Numbered from the stretch's first letter, positions 50,736 through 61,525 are shown. The stretch is 64,000 nt of DNA from Subtercola vilae (GCF_004923255.1 NZ_QYRT01000007.1:62001-126000); one strand, 5' to 3'. Notes: generated from the sequence alone by a model not told the origin. Numbers and translations: made by a program.

Positions 50736-53128
50736 GCGAGCTCGTGGGCTCGCCGCTCGGCGACTTCTCACCCCTCGAAGGGCAGCACATCATGCTCACC
50801 GGGGCGACCGGCTTTGTGGGCCAGGCCATTCTCGAGAAGCTGCTTGCCGACTACCCCAGCACGCGCATGACGCTGCTGATCAGGCCGAAGGGGTCGCTCA
50901 CCGGCCAGGCGCGCCTGAAGAGCCTGCTGCGTAAACCCGTCTTCTCGAAGTGGCGCGAGCGCGTGGGGCAAGACGAGGTCGACCGCTCGATGACCGAGCG
51001 CATCTCCGTCGTCGAATCGAGCATGGGGTCGGTGGCATCGCTGCCCGACGACCTCGACGTGCTCATCCACAGCGCGTCGACCGTGTCGTTCGACCCGCCC
51101 ATCGATGAAGCCTTCAAGACCAACGTGGGCGGAGCCGTCGGGCTCTACGAAGCCCTGCTCCGCACCGGTAGTGACCCGCACGTGGTGCACGTGTCGACGG
51201 CGTACGTCGGCGGCATCAACAAAGGCACCGCCGTCGAGGCCAGTCTCAACCACACCATCGACTGGCGCACCGAGATGGAGGCGGCCGTGGCCGCCCGCGC
51301 CCAGGTCGAGGCATCCTCCCGCCGGCCCGAGGTGCTCCGCAAACTGATCGCCCAGGCGCGCCTCGACAACGGCAAGGTGGGCCCGCACGCTGTGGCCGTC
51401 GCCGCCGAGGTTGGCCGGAGCGAGTGGGTGACGAAGCGTCTCGTCGACTACGGGCGAATCCGTGCGCAGAGTGTCGGCTGGGCCGACGTGTACTCGTTCA
51501 CGAAGTCGATGAGCGAGCGCGTCGCCGAGCAGCTGTGGGCCGGCAACGGGCACCGGTTGTCTGTGGTTCGACCAGCCATCATCGAGAGCGCCCTGCGGCA
51601 TCCGTTTCCCGGCTGGATCGACGGCTTCAAGGTCGCCGACCCGCTGATCATCGCCTACGGCCGTGGCCTGGTGCCCGAGTTTCCGGGCCTGCCCGACAGC
51701 ATCCTCGACATCATCCCTGTCGACATCGTGGTGAACGCCACGCTCGGCGTCTCAGCGAACCCGCCGGCCGTCGGCGACCCGCAGTACTACCACCTCAGCT
51801 CGGGTGGCCGCAATCCGCTGACCTTTCGCGACATCTACGAGAACGTGCTCAAGTACTTTCGGGCCAACCCGATTCCGGATGACCAGGGCGGCCACATCCG
51901 TGCGCCCTACTGGGCCTTCCCTGGCCCCCGCGCCATCAATCGCACGTTGCGCACCGGCGAGCGCACGAACAAGCTGCTGCAGCGCACGCTGCTGCGCCTG
52001 CCCTCGACCGCGACCACCCGCAACCTGCAGCGGGCCGCCTCTGCCCGGCAGAGTGACCTCGATCTGCTGCGCGCCTACAGCGACCTGTACCAGAACTACA
52101 CGCAGGCCGAGATCATCTACGACGACAGCAAGACGGCGGCGCTGAACAACACGCTGCCGGCCGGTGAGCGCGAACGATTCGGCTTCGACGCCACCGAGAT
52201 CGACTGGGACCACTATCTGCAGGAGGTGCACTTCCCGGCCGTCACGACCCTGATGCGCACCTTCAGCTCGCGCCCCCGGGCCAAGGCCCGCGGCGAGAAG
52301 CCGCTGCCGCACAACGAGAATGCCGCAGCCATCTTCGACCTCGAGGGCACCGTGCTCGCGTCGAACGTCATCGAGCAGTACCTCTGGGTGCGGCTCGCGA
52401 GCCTCGACAAGTCGAAATGGCCGGGCGAGATCGCGAACCTGGTGAGTTCGCTCCCCCGTTACCTGGCGGCCGACCGCCGCGACCGTGGCGAGTTCATCCG
52501 CACCTTCGTGCGCCGCTACGAGGGCGTCGATGAGGCGGCCCTTCGGGAGCTCATCCACGACACCGTGGGCGACGTTCTGCTGCAGCGCATGCGGCCCGAG
52601 GCCATCCGCCAGATTCGCAAGCACAAAGAGGCCGGCCACCGCACGATTCTGGTCACCGGCGCGATCGACGTGCTCGCCGAACCGTTCAGCTCGCTTTTCG
52701 ACGAGGTCGTCGCCAGCACGATGCACTCGCAGAACGGCATCTGGACCGGCTATCTCTCGAAGCCCCCGCTCGTCGACGAGGCCCGCGCAGCCTGGTTGCG
52801 CCTCTACGCCGAACGCGAAGGCATCGACCTCTCGAAGTCGTACGCGTACGGCGACAGCCATGCCGACCGCGCCTGGCTCGAACTCGTGGGTAACCCTCAG
52901 GCCGTCAACCCCGACGCGGCGCTGTTCTCGCACGCGAGCACCAAACACTGGCGCATTCACCAGTGGACAGACCACAACCACAGCCGCATCGACACCGTGA
53001 GCGAACTGCTGCGGGCTCCCCGGCTGCCCGCACGGCTGTCTGCACCGCCAGTACCCGCACAGCCCGCACAGCCCTCAGCACAGAACCCGAGCACGGCAGT
53101 GCCCAGCGCGAAAGAGACCAATTCATGA
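50732..53128 (+). CDS. Fatty acyl reductase fused to a HAD-IB domain
   Basis: 798 aa. Residues 18-380: NAD(P)-binding FAR domain with TGATGFVGQAILEKLL (G24xxG27xxG30), DVLIHSASTVSFD, VHVSTAYVGG and Y254-SFT-K258, then a FAR C-terminal domain. Residues 528-740: HAD domain with FDLEGTV (D536; second Asp replaced by E538), VTGAIDVLAEP and YGDSHADRAWLE. C-terminus is Pro/Ala/Ser-rich. FARs reduce acyl-CoA to fatty alcohol, the second substrate of AGPS; a fused HAD-IB domain occurs in some actinobacterial members. GTG start overlapping the previous stop. Confidence 0.88.
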   Translation: MSELVGSPLGDFSPLEGQHIMLTGATGFVGQAILEKLLADYPSTRMTLLIRPKGSLTGQARLKSLLRKPVFSKWRERVGQDEVDRSMTERISVVESSMGSVASLPDDLDVLIHSASTVSFDPPIDEAFKTNVGGAVGLYEALLRTGSDPHVVHVSTAYVGGINKGTAVEASLNHTIDWRTEMEAAVAARAQVEASSRRPEVLRKLIAQARLDNGKVGPHAVAVAAEVGRSEWVTKRLVDYGRIRAQSVGWADVYSFTKSMSERVAEQLWAGNGHRLSVVRPAIIESALRHPFPGWIDGFKVADPLIIAYGRGLVPEFPGLPDSILDIIPVDIVVNATLGVSANPPAVGDPQYYHLSSGGRNPLTFRDIYENVLKYFRANPIPDDQGGHIRAPYWAFPGPRAINRTLRTGERTNKLLQRTLLRLPSTATTRNLQRAASARQSDLDLLRAYSDLYQNYTQAEIIYDDSKTAALNNTLPAGERERFGFDATEIDWDHYLQEVHFPAVTTLMRTFSSRPRAKARGEKPLPHNENAAAIFDLEGTVLASNVIEQYLWVRLASLDKSKWPGEIANLVSSLPRYLAADRRDRGEFIRTFVRRYEGVDEAALRELIHDTVGDVLLQRMRPEAIRQIRKHKEAGHRTILVTGAIDVLAEPFSSLFDEVVASTMHSQNGIWTGYLSKPPLVDEARAAWLRLYAEREGIDLSKSYAYGDSHADRAWLELVGNPQAVNPDAALFSHASTKHWRIHQWTDHNHSRIDTVSELLRAPRLPARLSAPPVPAQPAQPSAQNPSTAVPSAKETNS

Positions 53129-54663
53129 GCAGACCCGGCTTCGTTCTGAGTGTCGACGCCCAGACACCTCCTCTCGTTGTATTCCAGGGCGAGAAAGTAC
53201 TGCTCGAGCGCATGCCAACGGGCACGAATGTGCTGTACCCGCCTGAGCCTCTGGCGGGCATCCGGTCGCTCGACGCCGAAATCGAGAAGGCGCTGAACTC
53301 GCCGGTCGACAGCGAACCACTCGCCGCCCTGCTGAAACGCGGCTCGCGGGTCACCGTGGTGTTCGAAGACCTCTCGCAGCCGGTCACGAGCCGTACGGCC
53401 CCGGATGTTCGGCAGCGCGTCATCGAACACGTACTCGAGCGGGCCGCCGCCGCCGGGGTCGACGACCTCGAACTGATCGCCGCCACCGGCCTTCGCCGCC
53501 GCCTCACCGCGAACGACCTGCAACGCCTCGTGGGCGAGCGCGTGTTCGCCTCGTTCTACCCCGATCACCTGCAGAGCCATGACGCCGAAGACGCCGCAAA
53601 CCTCGTGGAGGTGGGCCGCATGCCCGACGGCACCCCCCTCGAGGTGAACGGCCGTGTCGTCTCGAGCGATCTGGTCATCTCGGTGCGCCTCGCCACCGCC
53701 GTGGGCAACGAGGGCGCCGCCTCGGTGGCCACGAAGCTGGCCGGCGCCCGCACCTCGCGCGCCCTGGTTTCGGCCCAGGCCACTGCCCCCGGTCTCGACC
53801 CGTTCGAGAACCTCGTCAACGCTGTGGGCGGCACCGCCCAGGTCTTCACCATCGATGTGACGCTGACGCCCGAGCCGACCGGCCCGGTCACCGCATTTCT
53901 CAGCAAGCGCGAACGCGAGTGGACCCTCGCCGAGCGTGCGCTCTCAGCCGGGCTGCAGGCCGCTACGCGCGTACTGCCGTCGCGCGCCAGGCTCGGGCTC
54001 GCCCAGGTGGCGGGCGTGGGCTTCGGTGTGACCAGCGTGGTGGCGGGCAAGCCCAGTTCTGTGCATCCGATCACCCAGTCATTTCTCGCGCAGCAGCAGC
54101 TGGGCCAGGTCGACCAGGCGGCCGACGTGGCCATCTTCGGTATTCCGAACCCCGGCCAGGTGGGCACCGCACTGAACCCGGTGACCGCAGCGACCCTCGC
54201 CCTCGGGCAGGTCTTTCACGGCCCCACCGCCGACCCCGTGGTGCGCCGCGGCGGAACAGCGATCATCTACCACCCGCTGACGCCGTGGTTCCACCCGCTC
54301 TACCACCCCGCCTACAGCGACTTCTTCGCCGAAGTGCTGAGCCAGAGCACCGACCCGGGCGTCATCGCGGCCGAGTACGAAGAGAAGTTCGCCGAAGACA
54401 CGTGGTATCGGCACCTCTACCAGACAAGCTACGCGCACCACGCGCTGCACCCGTTTCACGCCTGGTACTCGGCGGCGCCCGCCATCGAGCACCTGGGCGA
54501 CGTCATCTTCGTGGGCGGCGACCACGCCTCCACCCGTCGTATGGGGTTCAAAGCCGCTTCGACGCTGGCCGATGCGCTCGAGATGGCCTCAGACTCGGTG
54601 GGCCTCGACCCGTCGATCACGTACGTGCACGGCGCTCCCGTGAGCCTCTCCGAGGTCAGCTGA
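53125..54663 (+). CDS. LarA-fold (DUF2088) protein lacking nickel-pincer residues
   Basis: 512 aa from ATG 53125 (overlaps the FAR stop). N-terminal LarA domain is recognisable: VVFEDLSQPVTSRTAP, LELIAATGLRRRLTANDLQRLVG and SHDAEDAANL. In LarA these are D-TRP, ATG-HR and NHD; here Arg to Q85 and catalytic His to R124. The GGRK/H motif around 188-210 (RLATAVGNEGAASVATKL) is absent. C-terminal domain includes HPITQSFLAQQQLG and FHPLYHPAYSDFF. It is likely not a racemase. It sits in the lipid operon between FAR and an acyltransferase. Confidence 0.8.
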   Translation: MSRPGFVLSVDAQTPPLVVFQGEKVLLERMPTGTNVLYPPEPLAGIRSLDAEIEKALNSPVDSEPLAALLKRGSRVTVVFEDLSQPVTSRTAPDVRQRVIEHVLERAAAAGVDDLELIAATGLRRRLTANDLQRLVGERVFASFYPDHLQSHDAEDAANLVEVGRMPDGTPLEVNGRVVSSDLVISVRLATAVGNEGAASVATKLAGARTSRALVSAQATAPGLDPFENLVNAVGGTAQVFTIDVTLTPEPTGPVTAFLSKREREWTLAERALSAGLQAATRVLPSRARLGLAQVAGVGFGVTSVVAGKPSSVHPITQSFLAQQQLGQVDQAADVAIFGIPNPGQVGTALNPVTAATLALGQVFHGPTADPVVRRGGTAIIYHPLTPWFHPLYHPAYSDFFAEVLSQSTDPGVIAAEYEEKFAEDTWYRHLYQTSYAHHALHPFHAWYSAAPAIEHLGDVIFVGGDHASTRRMGFKAASTLADALEMASDSVGLDPSITYVHGAPVSLSEVS

Positions 54664-55397
54664 TGGTGAGCGCACTCAGCCTGCGCCTCGGGGTGAAGCC
54701 GGTCATCCGGGGGCTCGAGTACATCGCCGAGCTGCCGGGGCCGTTCATCTTCGTGGCGAACCATCCGAGCGAGCTGGATGCCCCGCTCATCCAGCAGGCA
54801 CTGGCGGGCGCGCCCCGGGCCGGTGTCGGCCGCGAACGCCACAGCGCGATCCGCACCGTCGTGGTGGGCGTTCAGCCCGCGATCGGGGCGGCCGGGGTGG
54901 CCGAGAAGCTGCTGCGGCTGCGCTCGGGTGCGCGCCTCACCGAGCTGCTCGGGCGCGGTGTCAGCGTGGTGCTGTTCGCCGAGAAGACCCGCTCAGACGA
55001 CGGCTCGCTGACGCAGTTCGATCGGGGGGCCGCACAGCTGGGCATCCAGACCGGGGTCACGCTCGTGCCGGTGACGCTCGGGGGCACCTTTCGCGCGCTG
55101 CCACCGTGGCGACGCACGCCCGAGGCGGGCCGCCCCGTGGTGACGGTGACGTTCGGGCGACCAATCCAGATCGATGCCGGCGACGAATCAACTTCTGTCA
55201 CAGCGAAGATCGTCAAGGCCATTACCCTCGGCCTCGCCGAAGAGAGCAGTGGCTGGTACGGCGCACTTCGTTCAGAAGCGGAGAATTCCCTGCCGACAGA
55301 CGAACAGAACTCCCCCGCGGCGGCGCACTGGCGACGCATCTGGGGGGCCACAGCACCCCGGCCCGAGACCCGGCGGCGGGTCTGGGTCGACAAGTAG
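54663..55397 (+). CDS. PlsC-type acyltransferase (variant motif III)
   Basis: 244 aa from ATG 54663, 1-nt overlap with the LarA-like stop. HX4D is VANHPSELDAP (H34, D39); motif III is LFAEKTRSDDG, differing from FPEGTRS; VTLVPVTLGGTFRA is motif IV. Last gene of the four-gene plus-strand operon. Candidate second acyltransferase for alkyl-glycerol-phosphate or DHAP. Confidence 0.87.
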   Translation: MVSALSLRLGVKPVIRGLEYIAELPGPFIFVANHPSELDAPLIQQALAGAPRAGVGRERHSAIRTVVVGVQPAIGAAGVAEKLLRLRSGARLTELLGRGVSVVLFAEKTRSDDGSLTQFDRGAAQLGIQTGVTLVPVTLGGTFRALPPWRRTPEAGRPVVTVTFGRPIQIDAGDESTSVTAKIVKAITLGLAEESSGWYGALRSEAENSLPTDEQNSPAAAHWRRIWGATAPRPETRRRVWVDK

Positions 55398-55411
55398 TCG
55401 CTCGTCGAAGT

Positions 55412-55431
55412 ACCTGCACGATGGTGCAGGT
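55412..55431. terminator. 8-bp perfect inverted repeat after the operon
   Basis: ACCTGCAC-GATG-GTGCAGGT, 15 nt after the acyltransferase stop. It may be a terminator or a repressor site for the next gene; TTGACT (55436-55441) follows. Confidence 0.45.
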
Positions 55432-55561
55432 TGTCTTGACTTGTGCAAATTTTCAGCAAATCACAGCAGAATACGTATAGACCGTTCGTCAGAACACTCT
55501 GGCCCGTAGAGAAACAGGAGGATGAGACGCGTTTCGCCGCTGGCGACGCCCTCAAACGCTC

Positions 55562-56356
55562 ATGGCCTTCGACATCGACAACTACACCAAAACGTCAAAG
55601 AACGTCGCGTGGGAAGACCTCGATTTCGAGACCTTCAAAACCAATCCCCTGCCCGACGACACCCTGCGCGTCATTCGCTATATGGCGGATGTCGAATATC
55701 ACACCGTCTGCTACATGCGTGACATGCTCGTCACCCCGTCGCACCGCGACACCGATGTGACCGGCTTCATGACCATGTGGAACCGTGAAGAGTTCTGGCA
55801 CGGCGAAGCCCTGGCAGACGTGCTGCGCATGCACGACATCACCCTCGAGTTCGACGAACTCAAGTCGAAGAGACTGAAGCTCGGCTGGAAAGACCGCATC
55901 GACCCGGTGAAGCAGTCGGTTCTGTCGAACCTCGTGGGCAAAGACTTCATCGCCGTGCACATGATCTGGGGCGCCGCGAACGAGTGGTCGGCCGTCGCCG
56001 CCTACAAGCGTCTCGCCGAGATCGAAGGCCACCCCGTTCTGGCTGAACTGCTGAAGCGCATCGCCATGCAGGAGGCACGCCACGTGGCGTTCTATGCCAC
56101 GCAGGCCCGCGAACGCCTCGGTAAGAGCGTGTTCGCGCAGAAGTTCGCTCGCTTCGCTCTCGGCAAGTTCTGGGGCCCGGTGGGGTCGACCATCATGGAT
56201 CAGACCGAGGTCAAGCACGTGATGGGCCACATCTTCGGCGGCCCCGAAGGCCGTAAGGCCATCAACGCCATCGACGCACACATCGCCAAGATGCCGGGCC
56301 TGAAGGGCCTGACCATTGTGGCGAACTCGCTCGACTCCAGCGGCATCACCGCCTGA
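55562..56356 (+). CDS. Ferritin-like di-iron oxygenase/desaturase candidate
   Basis: 264 aa. Four-helix ligand set is complete: E45 (DVEYH), E77-F-W-H80, E141 (NEWS) and E171-A-R-H174, the pattern of soluble acyl-ACP desaturases and related di-iron proteins. No transmembrane helix. The spacing from E77 to E141 and E171 fits a ferritin-like bundle. Proximity to AGPS and FAR suggests oxidation of an alkyl or acyl chain (inference). AGGAGG occurs at 55516-55521 but next to an out-of-frame ATG, and no clear RBS precedes 55562; in-frame TGA at 55523 blocks longer starts. Confidence 0.85.
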   Translation: MAFDIDNYTKTSKNVAWEDLDFETFKTNPLPDDTLRVIRYMADVEYHTVCYMRDMLVTPSHRDTDVTGFMTMWNREEFWHGEALADVLRMHDITLEFDELKSKRLKLGWKDRIDPVKQSVLSNLVGKDFIAVHMIWGAANEWSAVAAYKRLAEIEGHPVLAELLKRIAMQEARHVAFYATQARERLGKSVFAQKFARFALGKFWGPVGSTIMDQTEVKHVMGHIFGGPEGRKAINAIDAHIAKMPGLKGLTIVANSLDSSGITA

Positions 56357-56439
56357 CCCGGCGACGCGCCTGCTACCGCCTTTCTTCCGACTGCATCCCG
56401 CTCCCCTCCTGCTGACCTGTCGCTGACCGGCTCCCACTC

Positions 56440-57543
56440 ATGACTCCCCCCGCGTTACCGCGACCGCGCGCCGCCATCGTCTACAACCCCACGAAGGTCG
56501 ATGTTCGGCGGCTGCGGTCGCTGGTCGAATCGGTGGAGGCAGAGCTGTCGTGGGGCCCGAGCTTCTGGGCCGCTACCACGGTCGACGACGCCGGTGAGGG
56601 CCAGGCGCTCCGGCTGCTGCAGGCGTCGCCCGATGTGGTGATTGCCGCGGGCGGTGACGGCACAGTGAGTGCGGTCGCTCAGGCTCTGCGGCACCAGCAG
56701 GTGCCGCTCGGCATCCTGCCGGTGGGAACGACGAACCTCTTCGCGCGCGCCCTCGGCCTTCCGCTCGGCAGCCCTCGGCGTGCGCTGCTGGCCGCGTTCA
56801 GCGACGAGCTGCGAACCGTCGATGTGGGGCGGGTCGATGCCCTGCTTCAGGGTGGTGAGACGGTGAGCGCCGCGTTCCTGGTGATGACGGGCATGGGTGT
56901 CGACGCGCAGATGGTGGCGAACACCAGCTCGCGCGGCAAAAGCGCTTTCGGCTGGGTGGGGTACATCGCGGCGATCGTGCAATCGTTCACGCGCAACCGC
57001 CAATTCGGCTTGAGTTACACGCTCGACGGCGGCCGCGCGGCCGTGGGTACGGCGCACACGCTCGTGATCGGCAATGCGGGGGTGCTGCCGGCGGGCATCC
57101 GGATGATCCCCGGCGCACTCATCGACGACGGCGAGCTCGACGTGGTGCTGCTGCGGCCCCGCGGTGCACGCGGCTGGCACGCGGCCATCGGCTGGTTCGT
57201 ACGCACCAACACGGCGGCGCTGCCTCGGCGCGCGGATGCCCGGGCCGCGGCCACCGGCGCCGAACCCGTCATGGGCGAGTTCGTTCAGCACAGTCGCGCA
57301 GCAAGCGTCTCGGTGAGCGTCGACGCCCCGCAGGATTTCGAGATCGACGGCGAATATGTGGGGCGCGCTGTGTCACTCGAGGCGTGGATCGAAGCTGAGG
57401 CCCTCACCGTGCGCGGCAGCGTGGCCGACCTGCGCTCGGTCGCTCGCCGCAACGGCGAGATCGCAAGCCGCAGCCAGCTGCTCACCGAGATGCTCGTCAC
57501 CGCCTGGCGGCGGCTCGTGCCTCCGCCCCACGGCCCCGCCTGA
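56440..57543 (+). CDS. Diacylglycerol/lipid kinase family protein
   Basis: 367 aa DAGK_cat fold. IVYNPTK near the start, AAGGDGTVSAVAQALRHQ and GILPVGTTNLFARALGLP are the ATP-binding motifs, and GMGVDAQMV and ELDVVLLRP follow. Phosphorylates a lipid such as diacylglycerol. 83 nt after the di-iron gene and same strand; may recycle alkyl-acyl-glycerol or simply serve DAG. Confidence 0.9.
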   Translation: MTPPALPRPRAAIVYNPTKVDVRRLRSLVESVEAELSWGPSFWAATTVDDAGEGQALRLLQASPDVVIAAGGDGTVSAVAQALRHQQVPLGILPVGTTNLFARALGLPLGSPRRALLAAFSDELRTVDVGRVDALLQGGETVSAAFLVMTGMGVDAQMVANTSSRGKSAFGWVGYIAAIVQSFTRNRQFGLSYTLDGGRAAVGTAHTLVIGNAGVLPAGIRMIPGALIDDGELDVVLLRPRGARGWHAAIGWFVRTNTAALPRRADARAAATGAEPVMGEFVQHSRAASVSVSVDAPQDFEIDGEYVGRAVSLEAWIEAEALTVRGSVADLRSVARRNGEIASRSQLLTEMLVTAWRRLVPPPHGPA

Positions 57544-57625
57544 GCCGCACCTCACCTCACCTTACCTACCCCACCCACCCATTTCTCGTCGAGTCGATCG
57601 GGGACGGGAGGGGGACGGGAGGGGA

Positions 57626-57787
57626 ATGGGTGAGGAGAGGGCGGGGCAGCCGTCAGACGAGGTCTATTCGGCCCTGTTCGCATGGCTGAAAGACCGCTTC
57701 ATCGACTTCGAGCCCGGCCCCGACATCCGAACCTACGCCGATGCGATTGCTGCAGGAGAATTCAGCTCGGGCGAGAACGACAGCTGA
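57626..57787 (+). CDS. Small hypothetical protein (53 aa)
   Basis: Starts ATG 57626 with a G-rich upstream (GGGAGGGG). Product starts MGEERAGQPSD and includes WLKDRFIDFEPGPDIRTYADAI; acidic tail GENDS. Not recognised. The codon use is ordinary, so I consider it probably real but unproven; an antisense 345-codon frame over it is a shadow. Confidence 0.45.
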   Translation: MGEERAGQPSDEVYSALFAWLKDRFIDFEPGPDIRTYADAIAAGEFSSGENDS

Positions 57788-57813
57788 GCTCTGGCACCAC
57801 CTGCTCGAGCACG

Positions 57814-57819
57814 TAGGCT
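57814..57819 (+). promoter_or_regulatory. -10 box of leaderless phosphatase gene
   Basis: TAGGCT, GGGAGGG, ATG 57827. The G-run could also serve as an SD-like element. Confidence 0.4.
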
Positions 57820-57826
57820 GGGAGGG

Positions 57827-58489
57827 ATGCGACTTCTTCTCATACGCCACGGCCAGACCATCGACAACGTGAACGGGGCCCTCGGAACGGTGATCCCGGG
57901 GCCCGGGCTCACCGAACTGGGCCGGCGCCAGGCGGCTGCCGTGCCCGAGGCGCTGTCGTCTCAGCCCATCGATGCGATCTACGTGTCGAGCATGAAGCGC
58001 ACGCACGAGACCGCGGCTCCGCTCGCGAACGCCCGTGGGCTCGAAGTGCGCCAGCTCGACGGGCTGCAGGAGATCTCGGCCGGGTCGCTTGAGTCGCGCA
58101 CCGACACCGAGGCGATTCACCAGTACATGGGCACGATCTTCTCGTGGTGGCAGAGCTTCGATGGGCGGATTCCGGGCGGCGAAGACGGCCACGAGTTCTA
58201 CGGGCGGTACGGGGCTGCCATCGGGGAAGCGGCGGCCGGGCATCCAGAAACCGCGACCGTCGCGGTGGTGAGCCACGGCGCCGCCATTCGGGCCTGGAGT
58301 TCGTTCGCGTCGGCCAACATCGATGCCGACTTCAGCCGCGCGCACGAACTCTCGAACACGGCCGTGGTTGTGCTCGAAGGCTCGCCCGACGCGGGGTGGG
58401 TCACGACGTACTGGGACGGCCAGCCCATCGGCGGATCGGCCCTGGATGATGCAACTGCGCCCGACCCGACAGCCGACGCGCTCGACTGA
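57827..58489 (+). CDS. Histidine phosphatase family protein
   Basis: 220 aa phosphoglycerate-mutase-like. LLIRHGQTIDN holds the catalytic His; IYVSSMKRTHETA, GLQEISAGSLE and VSHGAAIRAW complete the core. TAGGCT then 7 nt to ATG 57827 is a leaderless pattern. Substrate unknown. Confidence 0.9.
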   Translation: MRLLLIRHGQTIDNVNGALGTVIPGPGLTELGRRQAAAVPEALSSQPIDAIYVSSMKRTHETAAPLANARGLEVRQLDGLQEISAGSLESRTDTEAIHQYMGTIFSWWQSFDGRIPGGEDGHEFYGRYGAAIGEAAAGHPETATVAVVSHGAAIRAWSSFASANIDADFSRAHELSNTAVVVLEGSPDAGWVTTYWDGQPIGGSALDDATAPDPTADALD

Positions 58490-58574
58490 ACTCAGCAGCG
58501 CTGCGCAGCCACCCCGGACACTGCGCCGGCGCCTGTCACACACGCCGCGTGTGCAGCAGGCGCGCCTAGGATGA

Positions 58575-60349
<1,775 letters not shown>

Positions 60350-60360
60350 GGGCTGCGGGC

Positions 60361-61518
60361 GTGGGTGCCGATTCGGAATGGGGTGCTGTTGTGGGTTCGG
60401 GCGTGACGACGATCGTGAACGTGCGGGTGTTCACGGGTGACGGGCTGAGCGAACTGAGCACGGTGGTGATCGGCGGCGAGGTGATCGTGTCGGTGACGGC
60501 CGACGCGGGTGGTGAGGGCGACGGTGACGTGGTCGTCGACGGGGGCGGCGGCACGCTGATGCCGGGGCTCATCGACTCGCACGTGCACCTGTTCGGGGCG
60601 GGTGACCTCGAGCGGGCATCCACATGGGGAGTGACCACCATGCTCGACATGGGTGCGCCGTCGATGGAGCTGATCGCCGGGCTGCGGGCCGTGCCGGATG
60701 CCCCGACCATTCGCACGGCGGGGCTGCCGGCGTCGGCACCGGGTGGCATGCAGACCACGCGCATGGGGTTCGCTCGTGACTCGGTTGTCACCGGGCCGGG
60801 CGATGCCGAGCGGTTCGTGGCGGCGCGCGTGGCCGATGGGGTCGACTACATCAAGATCATCGCCGAAGACCCGGCGGCGATGGGAGCGGCTGCGCTCGAC
60901 GGGCCGACCATCGATGCGCTGGTCATCGCCGCGCACACCAATCGCCTGCGGGCGTACGCGCACGTCACCACGGTGGCTGCGGCCCAGCTGGCGGCGACGG
61001 CCTGGGTGGATGTTCTCACCCACGTTGCGCTCGATGCCGGGCTGCCCGCGGCGCTCGTCACCGAGGTTGCGGCGAAAGGGCTGGTCAGCGTTCCGACGCT
61101 TGTGATGATGCGGGGTGTGGCGGAGAAGGCTGGCGGGGCATCCGGTGACCTCGTGACGCATCGCGGAGTCGTCGACTTCGCGCACGCGGTGGCGTCGGTG
61201 ACGGCGTTGCACGAGGCCGGGGTCGCGGTGCTCGTCGGAACCGACTCGAACTCGGCGCCCGGGTCGCCGTTCGGCATCGCGCACGGGGAGTCGCTGCACG
61301 ACGAACTCGGGCTGCTCGTCGAGGCGGGGCTCTCGCCGGTCGAGGCGCTGCGTGGGGCGACCGTGCTGCCGGCGCGGATGTTCGACCTCCGTGATCGCGG
61401 GGCGGTGACGCCCGGGCTGCGGGCCGACCTGGTGCTCGTCGAGGGTGATCCCACGGTCGACATTGCGGCGACGCGCGCGATTCGTGGGGTGTGGATCGCG
61501 GGTGCGCGGGTTCGCTGA
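60361..61518 (+). CDS. Amidohydrolase family protein
   Basis: 385 aa from GTG 60361 (TGAGGG about 7 nt upstream); GTG 60403 is an alternative. HxH metal motif in MPGLIDSHVHLFGAG; KIIAEDP may provide the bridging Lys position, YAHVTTVAAAQLA another His, and GTDSNSAPGSPFG the Asp. Similar to imidazolonepropionase/prolidase-like amidohydrolases. Substrate unknown. Starts 11 nt after sufU. Confidence 0.87.
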   Translation: MGADSEWGAVVGSGVTTIVNVRVFTGDGLSELSTVVIGGEVIVSVTADAGGEGDGDVVVDGGGGTLMPGLIDSHVHLFGAGDLERASTWGVTTMLDMGAPSMELIAGLRAVPDAPTIRTAGLPASAPGGMQTTRMGFARDSVVTGPGDAERFVAARVADGVDYIKIIAEDPAAMGAAALDGPTIDALVIAAHTNRLRAYAHVTTVAAAQLAATAWVDVLTHVALDAGLPAALVTEVAAKGLVSVPTLVMMRGVAEKAGGASGDLVTHRGVVDFAHAVASVTALHEAGVAVLVGTDSNSAPGSPFGIAHGESLHDELGLLVEAGLSPVEALRGATVLPARMFDLRDRGAVTPGLRADLVLVEGDPTVDIAATRAIRGVWIAGARVR

Positions 61519-61525
61519 GGCGCGG

